From Anaerolineae bacterium (GTDB taxonomy: Bacteria; Chloroflexota; Anaerolineae; Promineifilales; Promineifilaceae): DNA of 64,000 nucleotides. The notes below the pieces were generated by a model. The model ran no database searches, was not told where the DNA came from, and was given only the letters and a program-made list of their open reading frames with translations. The stretch is from contig JAUIAP010000030.1 in NCBI GenBank assembly GCA_030425205.1, forward strand, positions 1-64,000, in the 5' to 3' direction. This document shows, piece by piece, positions 42,779 through 51,341 of the stretch. The position numbers were made by a program, and so were the translations under genes. Positions within the stretch are counted from its first letter, which is position 1; each line of letters begins with the position of its first letter.

Positions 42779-44146
42779 ATGTTAAGTAACAACAATCAAG
42801 GCATGACGATGGCATCGTTTCGGCCGAAAGCGGCCCAACAGCTCGCAGCATGGATCGATAGTGCAACCTGTGGGTTGTTAATTGGGTTGCCCAGCACGGG
42901 CAAAACACGGCTGTTGAACAGCTTGAGTCAGGACCCAACGGCATTGCGGGCCTATTTTTCTGAGACCCGCTGCGTTGTGCCGCTGCCAATCGACTTGTTA
43001 TCTGTGGGGAGTGCCGACGACTTTTGGCGCGTTTTACTGCGCAAATTGAACGAAAGTCGTGACTATATTTGCCCCGAACTGCGCCCGGTCATTCAGTCGA
43101 CGTTCGAGGCGCAAATTTACAATGATTTCAGTTTCGGCTTGCAAACGGCGGCGCGTGAGCTAATCGAGCGGCTCTGTCAACCCGGTGTGCGGCTCGTCAT
43201 CATTGGGGATCGTTTCGGCCGATTTTGTCGTCATGGGCAAGATGCCGTCGCCGATGCGCTCTATGACCTCTACACTTCCTTCCCGCGCAACGTCGCGCTG
43301 ATTGCTGGCGTGCAACGCGAAATCGCCTATCCGCCGGGAAAAATGCGTCTGGGCTCGCTGTTTAATGGTCAGCAATTCTGGCTGGGCGGGATTGGCGGCA
43401 AGGGTGCGGTTACCTGCCTGCTGCAAGATCAACTGACTCACCTCGATCCAAATCCCAAATTACTCAACGAACTCGTTCAACTATCAGGCGGATTCCCCGT
43501 TTTGCTGAACGCAATCGCCGACTGGCGACGCAGCGTCCAGTGGGCATGGGTGGCCGACAATTGGCTAGAGAGTCTTTATCATTACCAGCCAGTGCAAAAC
43601 GAGTTACAGCGCTTGTGGGAAGCACTGACACAAACGGAGCGTTCGATTCTGTCCGACTTAGAGTTGGTCAAGTCAAGCCAATATGCAAAGTTTGAACGAC
43701 TGTATGGATGGTATTTGTGCGAATTCGGCCGAAAAGGGGTCTGCACCTACAGCAATGGACGGTGGCACATTTTCAGCGATCTATTTGCCCATTTTATCCG
43801 CGACTCACGCCACACCGTGCGCGGCAACATTTGGTTCAACGAAAACGACGACACCTACTATCAAGGCAACCAACCGCTCGATGATCTCTCCCCACGCGCC
43901 GAAGCCGCCCTCGCCTACTTTTTGGCACACCCCTACAAAAAGTGTGAGAAGGATCAGCTGATCGAACATATTTGGGAGACACCACATGTCACCGACGACA
44001 GCATCTATCAAGTGATCCGTGAATTGCGCCGCACGCTTGAACCCGATGCGCGCAACCCATGTTACATCTTCAACCATCGCAGCTTGCGCGGTGGGCGGTA
44101 TCAATTTTTCCCAGAGGGTCGGCCGAATGATCGTCTATTGCAATAG
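42779..44146 (+). CDS. P-loop ATPase with C-terminal OmpR-type winged helix
   Basis: The 455-residue protein has Walker A G36-T43 (GLPSTGKT), a Walker B-like strand in VRLVIIGDRFGRF, and about 200 residues of AAA/STAND-like lid. The C-terminal domain (about 360-450) is a winged helix of the OmpR/PhoB type: EAALAYFLAHPYKKCEKDQL, HIWETPHVTDDSIYQVIREL, RRTLEP, and a final SLRGGRYQF hairpin. The order ATPase then winged helix is the reverse of AfsR. ATG at 42779 has AGGAGAG upstream. It probably regulates transcription in response to nucleotide state, perhaps of its own locus. Confidence 0.82.
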   Translation: MLSNNNQGMTMASFRPKAAQQLAAWIDSATCGLLIGLPSTGKTRLLNSLSQDPTALRAYFSETRCVVPLPIDLLSVGSADDFWRVLLRKLNESRDYICPELRPVIQSTFEAQIYNDFSFGLQTAARELIERLCQPGVRLVIIGDRFGRFCRHGQDAVADALYDLYTSFPRNVALIAGVQREIAYPPGKMRLGSLFNGQQFWLGGIGGKGAVTCLLQDQLTHLDPNPKLLNELVQLSGGFPVLLNAIADWRRSVQWAWVADNWLESLYHYQPVQNELQRLWEALTQTERSILSDLELVKSSQYAKFERLYGWYLCEFGRKGVCTYSNGRWHIFSDLFAHFIRDSRHTVRGNIWFNENDDTYYQGNQPLDDLSPRAEAALAYFLAHPYKKCEKDQLIEHIWETPHVTDDSIYQVIRELRRTLEPDARNPCYIFNHRSLRGGRYQFFPEGRPNDRLLQ

Positions 44147-44220
44147 TTTATCATTTGGTTAATAAGTCCAAAGAGAGCGGGAAGGATGTCCTTTTTATGG
44201 GTTTTCCCTATCAATGCTCG

Positions 44221-44292
44221 ACAATTTTCACAATTGTTGGGAACATAAACAAAAATCTGGGCAGACGTGCGTGGTTTGAAGGCAACGTCTGC
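44221..44292. promoter_or_regulatory. palindrome and hairpin upstream of sqd1
   Basis: ACAATT (44221-44226) and AATTGT (44232-44237) form a palindromic operator-like site. GCAGACGT (44261-44268) pairs perfectly with ACGTCTGC (44285-44292) across a 16-base loop. Both lie between the winged-helix ATPase gene and sqd1; the first could be a regulator site, the second a leader hairpin. Confidence 0.4.
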
Positions 44293-44339
44293 TCATTCAA
44301 TCGAACAGTTTGGACGCTGTTCCACATAGGAGAAATCCA

Positions 44340-45575
44340 ATGACTGGTAATGTAATTGTATTAGGTGGAGATGGATTCTGCGGGTGGCCGACCGCCCTGC
44401 ATCTCTCACAACTCGGTTATGACGTAACCATTGTCGATAACCTTTCACGGCGTAAGATTGATATTGAGCTAGGTTGTAAATCACTCACGCCGATTGCGAC
44501 GGTCGAACAGCGGTTGAATGCATGGAAAGAGGTGACGGGCAAGCAGATCGACTTCGTCAATCTCAACATCGCGGAAGATTACCATCAGTTACGCGATCTG
44601 ATTATTGATGTGGAGCCACAAACGATTGTTCACTTCGCCGAACAGCGGGCGGCCCCCTACTCGATGAAATCGCCTACCCATAAGCGGTACACGGTCGATA
44701 ACAACATCAATGGAACCCACAATGTCTTGTGCGCCATCGTTGAGTCGGGTGTTGATGTCCATCTCGTCCATCTCGGCACAATGGGCGTCTATGGCTATGG
44801 AACGGCTGGCATGGCTGTGCCAGAAGGGTATCTGCACATCTTTGTGGACGTTGAAGGCACGACAAAAGAGGTCGATATTCCCTATCCGTCCAATCCCGGC
44901 AGTATCTACCACATGACAAAGACGCTCGACGCGCTGTTGTTCTACTACTACAACAAAAATGACGAGCTGCGTGTGACAGACCTGCATCAAGGCATCGTTT
45001 GGGGAACGAACACCGACGAGACGTTGCTGCATCCACACTTGGTCAATCGCTTTGATTATGAAGGAGATTATGGCACTGTCTTGAATCGCTTCTTGGTGCA
45101 GGCGGCGGTCGGACATCCACTAACCGTCTACGGCACGGGTGGACAAACCCGCGCATTTATCAATATCCGCGACACCGTGCGTTGCATTGCGCTGGCCGTG
45201 ACCAATCCACCTAAGAAAGGGGAGCGCGTCAAAATTTTCAACCAAACGACAGAGACGCATCGCGTGCGCGACTTGGCCGAACTGGTCTCTTCATTGACGG
45301 GGGCAGATGTGCGCTACTACGTCAACCCGCGTAAAGAGGATTTAGAGAACGAACTCGTTGTGAAGAACGATGGGTTCTTAGAGCTGGGATTGCAGCCCAT
45401 TACGCTCAGTGAGGGGCTACTGGAAGAGGTGGTCGATGTCGCAACGAAGTATCGTGACCGTTGTGATGCGAGCAAAATCTTGACCGATTCACGTTGGCGC
45501 GAGGATATTCCGCTCGATCATATCGGGTCTGAGATTCCTGCAATGCTGGAAGAGGATTTTATCGCGGCCGATTAA
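44340..45575 (+). CDS. sqd1: UDP-sulfoquinovose synthase
   Basis: The 411-residue SDR-type protein starts at ATG 44340 (ribosome site AGGAGA). It has the Rossmann motif GGDGFCGWPTALHLS specific to SQD1/SqdB, the long insert around FAEQRAAPYSMKSP, and YHMTKTLDALLFYYY with the catalytic Y-x3-K. It makes UDP-sulfoquinovose from UDP-glucose and sulfite, the head group donor for sulfolipid SQDG or sulfated glycans. No SqdX/SQD2 glycosyltransferase is adjacent, so the end product is not certain. A strong terminator follows its stop. Confidence 0.94.
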   Translation: MTGNVIVLGGDGFCGWPTALHLSQLGYDVTIVDNLSRRKIDIELGCKSLTPIATVEQRLNAWKEVTGKQIDFVNLNIAEDYHQLRDLIIDVEPQTIVHFAEQRAAPYSMKSPTHKRYTVDNNINGTHNVLCAIVESGVDVHLVHLGTMGVYGYGTAGMAVPEGYLHIFVDVEGTTKEVDIPYPSNPGSIYHMTKTLDALLFYYYNKNDELRVTDLHQGIVWGTNTDETLLHPHLVNRFDYEGDYGTVLNRFLVQAAVGHPLTVYGTGGQTRAFINIRDTVRCIALAVTNPPKKGERVKIFNQTTETHRVRDLAELVSSLTGADVRYYVNPRKEDLENELVVKNDGFLELGLQPITLSEGLLEEVVDVATKYRDRCDASKILTDSRWREDIPLDHIGSEIPAMLEEDFIAAD

Positions 45576-45594
45576 GCTTAATCACGCCGACATC

Positions 45595-45632
45595 AAAAAA
45601 GCCCACTCGCATGTGCAAGTGGGCTTTTTTTT
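45595..45632. terminator. bidirectional rho-independent terminator
   Basis: GCCCACT (45601-45607) pairs with AGTGGGC (45618-45624), flanked by six A on the left and eight T on the right. It can end both the sqd1 transcript (plus) and the baeRF-HPF-CsbD transcript (minus). Confidence 0.9.
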
Positions 45633-45661
45633 GACTAATTTTGGCTCTGGGGGTTGTCTCG

Positions 45662-45865
45662 CTACTCGTTTAGCTTGTTGAGGAAGTTGTTGAGCCGCTC
45701 GGCCGCCCGCTCGCGGGACTCGCCATAACGCTCTTGAATTCGGCCGATTAGTTGTTCGCTATTGCCCTTGGCTTGTTCTACATCGTCATCCGTCAACTCG
45801 CCAAACGCCTCGCGCAAACTACCTTTTATCTGTTTCCAGTTGCCTTTTAAGATATCGTCATTCAT
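45662..45865 (-). CDS. CsbD family stress protein
   Basis: The 67-residue protein starts at the ATG at 45865 (ribosome site GGAGAAATCCC). It fits CsbD: MNDDILKGNWKQIKGSLREA, then GELTDDDVEQAKGNSEQL and a helical tail. CsbD-like proteins are induced by general stress in many bacteria; biochemical role unknown. It is the last gene of a three-gene minus-strand group that ends at the shared terminator. Confidence 0.93.
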   Translation of the reverse strand: MNDDILKGNWKQIKGSLREAFGELTDDDVEQAKGNSEQLIGRIQERYGESRERAAERLNNFLNKLNE

Positions 45866-45936
45866 GGGATTTCTCCATATGCAGCGACGACCGTGCGTCC
45901 ACTGCAACTATTTTCGACTTTGTGTGATTCAAAACC

Positions 45937-46323
45937 TTATTCAGCCGCTGCAATCTCCAGCATCTCTTGCGTGACTGGGTCGTTGCCCGGCCGTTCCCAA
46001 CTCTTCTGCAATTTGTCGCGCTGGGCGCGGATCTGCCGCACAACGCCGGCAAGTGCCTCACTCATTGCAACTTGGGGACTCTCAGCTTTCGCCGATGCGG
46101 CCACATTGGCGGGACGCACATAGGCCACCACTGTCGCCTCAAATAGAATTGTGCCATCCGTTCCCTTTGCCTGTTCGCGCAACGTTGCGGCCGCACCAGT
46201 CAAATCTCGATGACCCTCCGCAAGTCGCCGCAACTCTGCGTCAACGAGCGTAAACAAGCCATCTTCAACCACATTGCCGACCCCTTCGGCATTCATTTCA
46301 AGTGTGAAATCTAATTCCTTCAT
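45937..46323 (-). CDS. HPF/RaiA-like ribosome-associated protein (tentative)
   Basis: The 128-residue protein has the HPF layout. A strand pair precedes LVDAELRRLAEGHRD (helix 1), then ILFEATVVAYVRPANVAASA, then SEALAGVVRQIRAQRDKLQKSW (helix 2 with basic residues). HPF proteins bind the 30S subunit and help hibernation. Similarity is by pattern, not by a unique motif, so this is tentative. It starts three bases after the baeRF stop, and its neighbours (a release-factor-like protein and CsbD) support a ribosome or stress role. Confidence 0.6.
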   Translation of the reverse strand: MKELDFTLEMNAEGVGNVVEDGLFTLVDAELRRLAEGHRDLTGAAATLREQAKGTDGTILFEATVVAYVRPANVAASAKAESPQVAMSEALAGVVRQIRAQRDKLQKSWERPGNDPVTQEMLEIAAAE

Positions 46324-46326
46324 CTG

Positions 46327-47484
46327 TTATCCTGTCAGGGCATCTGAGGTGTAGCGCAGAATCGCCCCGAATCTTGGCATATCATCGCCACCCAAATGCA
46401 CCTTTCCACCATTTTCGAGTGTCTTTACAGCAGCTGCGTCAAAAAGGTCGATGCTGCTATCCTCTCGCAATGAGTGGACTTCTATTTCGCCCGTCTGCTT
46501 GTCGAAAACGCCCCAAAGCGATTCGTCAACAGGGATAAAGAGCGTGTCGATTGCGCCAAAGTAGGCGGCTTGCACAACCTTTAAGCGATCGGTTGTTACC
46601 TGATCGGTCTTAGAGAGATTGTTGTACCTTTTGACAGCGGTTTGTTGTTCGGCCGAAAATAGCGGCTCCACAATCTCCCATGCCTTCTTATGCAGCTCTT
46701 TACCGTCTAGGTGATCGACGTTTCCCGTTATGCTTGTGTCGGTAAAGTTAAAATCGGCCGATTCTCGCAAATAAGACACCGTATCTGGCGTACCAGCCAG
46801 CACAATCGGTGCGTCTTCATCTGTCAAGTTGTCGCCCAGACCGTTCCGCACCTGCCACGCAAACCGCTTGAGATCACTCATGTGCTCATCTTGCGGATCA
46901 TGGCCGTGATAAACGACGTCCGTGTTGTCGCCGCGACCTTGTCGTGCGGCAGCGGTATGACCTTGCTGCTCTTTTTCAGGATCATCATACGCTAACGCTT
47001 CTTGCAAGCTGGTTGGGACGTTTTCCAATTCAACTTTTTCTGCCCCATAGCGGTTGCCTGAAAAGAGACGCACGCAATTTTGACTCATCGCCAAGATGTA
47101 GAAGGGCTGACAGTTCTCAAAATATGACAACAGCGGTTTGATGAAAAAGCGCGATGAGACAAAGACCATCGGCTCAAATTCAATCGGCAGCCGATAGGTT
47201 TGCACCATGCCATCTACCAAAAACGCCGCAAGCCCATGACTTTGATTGCTCCAGAAAACATCGTCCGTCAATAAGCGGCTTAACGGTTTGAGGTAATTAT
47301 CAACCGCCTCATCTGTCATGCCTTCCAAGCGTGAGCGCACCTCTGCCAACCCATTCTTAAAATAGATCCGATTCTGATCGTAGTTTTGCGGATCATCCAT
47401 AACCATGGGCGCATAGAGCGTGACGCAATCTGCTTGGCGTGTCTCCATCAACTGTTGTAGATCTGCTTGTGTCAGCTTATCCAT
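46327..47484 (-). CDS. baeRF family protein (bacterial archaeo-eukaryotic release factor-like)
   Basis: The 385-residue protein matches the baeRF3-type family: the N-terminal LTQADLQQLMETRQADCVTLY, then ARQGRGDNT, the loop where eRF1 has GGQ-like residues, then a C-terminal GAIDTLFIPVDESLWGVFD. Relatives are distant homologues of aRF1/eRF1 and are thought to act on ribosomes, but function is untested. It has an ideal ribosome site (AAGGAG) and heads the operon with the HPF-like and CsbD genes. Confidence 0.8.
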   Translation of the reverse strand: MDKLTQADLQQLMETRQADCVTLYAPMVMDDPQNYDQNRIYFKNGLAEVRSRLEGMTDEAVDNYLKPLSRLLTDDVFWSNQSHGLAAFLVDGMVQTYRLPIEFEPMVFVSSRFFIKPLLSYFENCQPFYILAMSQNCVRLFSGNRYGAEKVELENVPTSLQEALAYDDPEKEQQGHTAAARQGRGDNTDVVYHGHDPQDEHMSDLKRFAWQVRNGLGDNLTDEDAPIVLAGTPDTVSYLRESADFNFTDTSITGNVDHLDGKELHKKAWEIVEPLFSAEQQTAVKRYNNLSKTDQVTTDRLKVVQAAYFGAIDTLFIPVDESLWGVFDKQTGEIEVHSLREDSSIDLFDAAAVKTLENGGKVHLGGDDMPRFGAILRYTSDALTG

Positions 47485-47848
47485 AAATCTCCTTCAAATC
47501 GCCGTAGATGCGATCTGCTTATCGTTTAAAACTTCTAATCTGCATGAATGCAATGTGTGGAGCGTAGCATCCTGATTTTTCGGGTTGGCTCACTACACAA
47601 TTCAACGATAGAACATTTCGGCCGATTTCACATGTGCCGATCACGGCATGATGGATAGACTTTGCGATATAGAATTCGCATTTTTAGAAATCCAAACCAT
47701 AGTTAATCATCAGCCACTTCCCATTGACGTTCCGCTTTTTGCAAAATAGTGTAATATCTTTTCTTCATCCCAATGGCACGCGCTCGCTCATTGTCGTTCA
47801 ATCGGCCCGAGCTAAATTTTTGTGCGGCCTTTATCCCCTGCCACCAAT
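47485..47848. other. 364-bp divergent intergenic region, no gene supported
   Basis: It separates the divergent baeRF operon and the fused permease gene and must hold both promoters. A -10-like TAATAT lies near 47752, preceded 16 bp upstream by TTCCGC. One TCGGCCGA octamer is near 47619. A 60-codon frame on the minus strand (47703-47885) overlaps the permease start and has no clear ribosome site, so I do not call it. Confidence 0.5.
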
Positions 47849-50407
47849 ATGCTCGAACGACTCGAAGCTCCTCCCATCGATCCACTTGCCAAACAAGAAC
47901 GGTATCGCGGTCTCATTGGATTCACGCGCTACCTGACGCGCCGCTTCTTAACGGTCGCCTTTATGGTGATTTGCGCCGTCTATATTACGATTATCGTCGC
48001 CAATTTAGGCGGTTATGTCGATGTCATCGTGCGCGGGCGCATCCAGATGTCGGCTGGCTTTATGGCGATGGGCGGCGCATTTGAAGACCTTCCGATTGAG
48101 GAGCGTGAGCGTGCATTTGACGAGCTCGTGGCGAGCATGGAGAAACAGGCGGGTTTAGACATCCCGTTTCCGATCCGTACGTTACGCTGGGTCGTCGATG
48201 GCTTGACGTTCAACTGGGGCAGTCCGGCCAATCGGCAGTTGGGGCGCGTGCGCGGTGAGCCTGTGACGGTGCGTGAACTGATCGCGCAGAATTTGAGCCG
48301 CTCGCTGCTCATCTTTGGCACAGCCAATCTCTTGTTGTTTGTGACCAGTATCGCAGTGGGCCTATTGCTCATTCGCGTGCGCAACCGCTGGATCGATAAG
48401 CTACTCGTGCTACTCTCGTCGCTTTCATCCGCACCTGCGTGGGTCTATGGCGTTTTGCTGACCGTCTTTCTCTTGCGCGTCTTTGGTTTTTCGGCTGGCG
48501 GCACGCTCAGACAACTGCCCGATGAGTTGAGTTGGGCGGCGATTCGCTCACTCTTGCGCGTGTTGCTCCTACCTCTGCTGGCGATTTTGTTGAGCGGGTT
48601 GTTTCAGGGCATCTATACGTGGCGTTCCTTTTTTCTGGCCTTTTCAGATGAGGAGTACGTCACGATGGGGCGCGCAAAGGGGTTATCCGAAGCCGCGCTT
48701 GAACGCAACTACATCATACGACCTGCGCTGCCCGCGCTGCTGACCAGTGTTGCGCTGCTGATGATGACCATTTGGCAGGAGATTATCGCGCTAGAATGGT
48801 TTTTCAACGTGGAGGGAATCGGCCGATTACTCGTTACGGCCGTCAACCAATTTGACACTCCCATTATCGTTGGCTTGGTCGTGCTGTTTGCCTATCTCTT
48901 GGGGATCACCGTCTTCATGCTCGATATCGCCTATGCGTTGGTCGATCCGCGCATTCGGGTCGCCGGGAACGGAAGCGTTCGCAGCAAGGCGCGTGTACAG
49001 CGACGACTGCGCTTACGGCTACCGCGTTTGCAACAGGTGGGACAGAGTTGGCGCGAGACGGTGCGAGAGTTAGGGGGTGGTTTCGGCCGATTGTGGTCTG
49101 AGTTAAAACGCTACCCGTCTGCCTTGTTTGGCATCGCATTTATCACGCTCCTCATCATCATCTCAATCGTCACCGTCATCAAAATCCCCTATAGCGTCGC
49201 TACCGAGCAGTGGTTGATCCAAGATGATCGCTACATACGCAATCCACGTGCCGCCTTGCCAGCGTGGACAAATCTGTTCCGCAAAGATGACCTATTCCCC
49301 TCCCTGACGCTCCACAGCAGCGATGCAAACGTACAGCGACAGCGCCAATCGCTTAGCGCGACCAGCGAAGAGCTGACGCTCACGTATCCGATCAGCTTTC
49401 TATACAGCACCTTTCCGCAAGAGTTGATCATCGACTTCGAGCCGACCTATCAAGAGAAACCGCCATTTGCAGAGCTCGCCCTCATTACGCCCGATAACCG
49501 CACAATTGACCTCACAACTCTGACCATTAACGGCGACAACCTCGCCTACTATCTCGGTCGTGACGACAATCTGAAACGGCGCATCGACAGCGAATTGCCC
49601 CAGCAAACGCTCTTTGCCGTGCCTGATGCAGCGGGAGAACCGACCGTCCTACCCGGCGATTATGCCTTGCAGATGACGTTTGTCTTTTTTGAGCCAGATA
49701 ATGACGTTGACGCGACCGTCTCACTTGTCGGTCAGGTGCATGGGATTGCTGGCACAGATGTGGCGGGGCGTGACATGTCGATTGCGCTGCTGTGGGGAAC
49801 GCCCGTCGCGCTAGCGTTTGGGCTGTGTGCGGCGCTGATCACGACGCTGTTTGCGATGATAGCGGCCGCGTTAAGCGCATGGTATGGCGGCTGGATTGAC
49901 GGCGTGATTCAATTTTTCACCGAAGTGAATCTAATCTTGCCGTTCTATCCAATGGCGTTGCTCATCTTTATTCTCTATTCAAAATCAATTTTGGCGATTT
50001 TGGCGGTGACGGTCGCGCTCAATCTATTTAACGATTCGATCAAGGTCTATCGTGCGGCCTTTCTACAGCTAAAAGAGTCGCCATTTGTCGAGGCAGCGCA
50101 GGCTTATGGCGCATCTGGCTGGCGCATCGCAATCCACTACATGACCCCGCGCATCGTCGGCTTGATCCTGCCGCGCTTGGTCATCATCGTGCCAACCTAT
50201 GTCTTTTTAGAGGCGACCCTCGCCTTTCTCGGCGTAAGTGATCCGCGTCTGCCAACGTGGGGCAAGCTCATTGTGGCCGCCATGTCTGGCGGAATCTATA
50301 ACAAATCGGCACATCTCGTTTTGGTGCCGCTCGGCATCGTTTTCTTGACCAGTTTGGCATTCGGGCTGGTGGCCCATGCGTTGGAAGACATCTATCGACC
50401 CGACTAA
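47849..50407 (+). CDS. fused DppB-DppC ABC permease with large extracytoplasmic insert
   Basis: The 852-residue protein joins two dipeptide-type permease domains that are normally separate. The first (about 20-385) carries the coupling motif EYVTMGRAKGLSEAALERNYI. A basic linker (about 385-430) leads to the second (about 430-852), with EAAQAYGASGWRIAIHYMTP and a final HALEDIYRPD. Between the first and second helix of the DppC half lies an insert of about 180 residues (about 455-640) that is soluble and beta-rich. The ATG at 47849 has no clear ribosome site; a GTG 27 bases earlier is the alternative. No ATPase or binding protein is adjacent. Confidence 0.85.
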   Translation: MLERLEAPPIDPLAKQERYRGLIGFTRYLTRRFLTVAFMVICAVYITIIVANLGGYVDVIVRGRIQMSAGFMAMGGAFEDLPIEERERAFDELVASMEKQAGLDIPFPIRTLRWVVDGLTFNWGSPANRQLGRVRGEPVTVRELIAQNLSRSLLIFGTANLLLFVTSIAVGLLLIRVRNRWIDKLLVLLSSLSSAPAWVYGVLLTVFLLRVFGFSAGGTLRQLPDELSWAAIRSLLRVLLLPLLAILLSGLFQGIYTWRSFFLAFSDEEYVTMGRAKGLSEAALERNYIIRPALPALLTSVALLMMTIWQEIIALEWFFNVEGIGRLLVTAVNQFDTPIIVGLVVLFAYLLGITVFMLDIAYALVDPRIRVAGNGSVRSKARVQRRLRLRLPRLQQVGQSWRETVRELGGGFGRLWSELKRYPSALFGIAFITLLIIISIVTVIKIPYSVATEQWLIQDDRYIRNPRAALPAWTNLFRKDDLFPSLTLHSSDANVQRQRQSLSATSEELTLTYPISFLYSTFPQELIIDFEPTYQEKPPFAELALITPDNRTIDLTTLTINGDNLAYYLGRDDNLKRRIDSELPQQTLFAVPDAAGEPTVLPGDYALQMTFVFFEPDNDVDATVSLVGQVHGIAGTDVAGRDMSIALLWGTPVALAFGLCAALITTLFAMIAAALSAWYGGWIDGVIQFFTEVNLILPFYPMALLIFILYSKSILAILAVTVALNLFNDSIKVYRAAFLQLKESPFVEAAQAYGASGWRIAIHYMTPRIVGLILPRLVIIVPTYVFLEATLAFLGVSDPRLPTWGKLIVAAMSGGIYNKSAHLVLVPLGIVFLTSLAFGLVAHALEDIYRPD

Positions 50408-50408
50408 A

Positions 50409-50522
50409 TACACCGTAAAGTACGTCCCGTCATACCTGCGAAGGTAGGTAGCCATTCTTTTCTAAGACTGGATTCCCACCTTCATGGGAATGATCACGCC
50501 ATAAAATTTACTTTACACTGTA
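50409..50522. repeat. 114-bp palindromic element with internal hairpins
   Basis: TACACCGTAAAGTA (50409-50422) and TACTTTACACTGTA (50509-50522) match as inverted repeats at 12 of 14 positions. Inside, GTCATACCTGCGAAGGTAGG and GGATTCCCACCTTCATGGG are two half-degenerate copies of the ATTCCTGC hairpin family. It fills the gap between the permease and eutC, which converge here. Confidence 0.65.
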
Positions 50523-50576
50523 ATAAATATGACGAAGGACTGTTAGCCTCCATCGCTCGACTTGTAAACTATTCGC

Positions 50577-51341
50577 TTAAACAAGGGCAATACCACTCGT
50601 CTGCTGCGCGATCATTTTCTGAATGAGTGCGACCGCTTGCTGCACGGCGGTGTGTGGTGGCAGACCATTTTGATAGATGTTGCTGATGACGTTGCGGTCG
50701 GCGTCGGTTGTGTCGGATTTCGGCCGATAACCCATGTACATGCTGATGCTCTCCGCTCGCGCCAAACCGGGACGCTCCCCAATTAGCAGCACGCAAACCT
50801 GTGCATCGACCAGCCCATTAACGGCATTGAGCAAGCCAACCCGCGCGTTGTGGACAAAGAATGGGATGCCGACAGATAGTCCTGCCTCAGCGAGTGCCAG
50901 CGTCAGTGAGGGGAGCAAAATGGGTAAATTGTGTTCGACCGCTGCCGCGCTCAAGCCATCCCCCACGAAAATCTGAACGTCTGGTTGCAAGGTCAAGTGG
51001 TCGCGCAATGTTGCAATGGCGGCATCATCAAGCATCCGTCCCAAATCGGGGCGACGCAGATATTGTTGGCGGGTTGTGGCGCGGCTATTGACTTGGAGCA
51101 ACTGCATTTCAAGGAGCAGATCGGGATCAACAGGGCGCATGATCGCGTCTTGGGTGACGGCGTGATCGGCCGAAAAGAGCAGCCCATCGCGCGTATGGGG
51201 ACGACCCCCCACATGCCCCACCGCAATGCGGGCGGACGTCGCTTCACGCAGTTGACGTGTTTGATGCAGCTTATCACGGGCGCGTTCGGCCGATTCTGTG
51301 GGGTCAGGTAGATCAATTTGCAGTTCTTTCTTTTTACTCAT
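50577..51341 (-). CDS. eutC: ethanolamine ammonia-lyase small subunit
   Basis: The 254-residue protein matches EutC: RPHTRDGLLFSADHAVTQDA, RPDLGRMLD, VQIFVGDGLSAAAVEHN, VCVLLIGERPGLARAES with the cobalamin-contacting GERPGL, and a final ISNIYQNGLPP. EutBC splits ethanolamine into acetaldehyde and ammonia with adenosylcobalamin. The start overlaps the eutB stop by four bases. No eut shell, kinase or aldehyde dehydrogenase genes are near, so this looks like the stand-alone form. Confidence 0.95.
   Translation of the reverse strand: MSKKKELQIDLPDPTESAERARDKLHQTRQLREATSARIAVGHVGGRPHTRDGLLFSADHAVTQDAIMRPVDPDLLLEMQLLQVNSRATTRQQYLRRPDLGRMLDDAAIATLRDHLTLQPDVQIFVGDGLSAAAVEHNLPILLPSLTLALAEAGLSVGIPFFVHNARVGLLNAVNGLVDAQVCVLLIGERPGLARAESISMYMGYRPKSDTTDADRNVISNIYQNGLPPHTAVQQAVALIQKMIAQQTSGIALV

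Noticed and set aside
42619..42795. Upstream extension of the 39-residue peptide to 98 residues
   Set aside because: The extension overlaps the divergent ATPase gene start, has no ribosome site and no coding character, while the internal ATG at 42618 has a strong one.
47703..47885. 60-residue minus-strand ORF overlapping the start of the fused permease
   Set aside because: No clear ribosome site, no recognisable family, and overlap with a gene start on the other strand. It could be real but cannot be supported.
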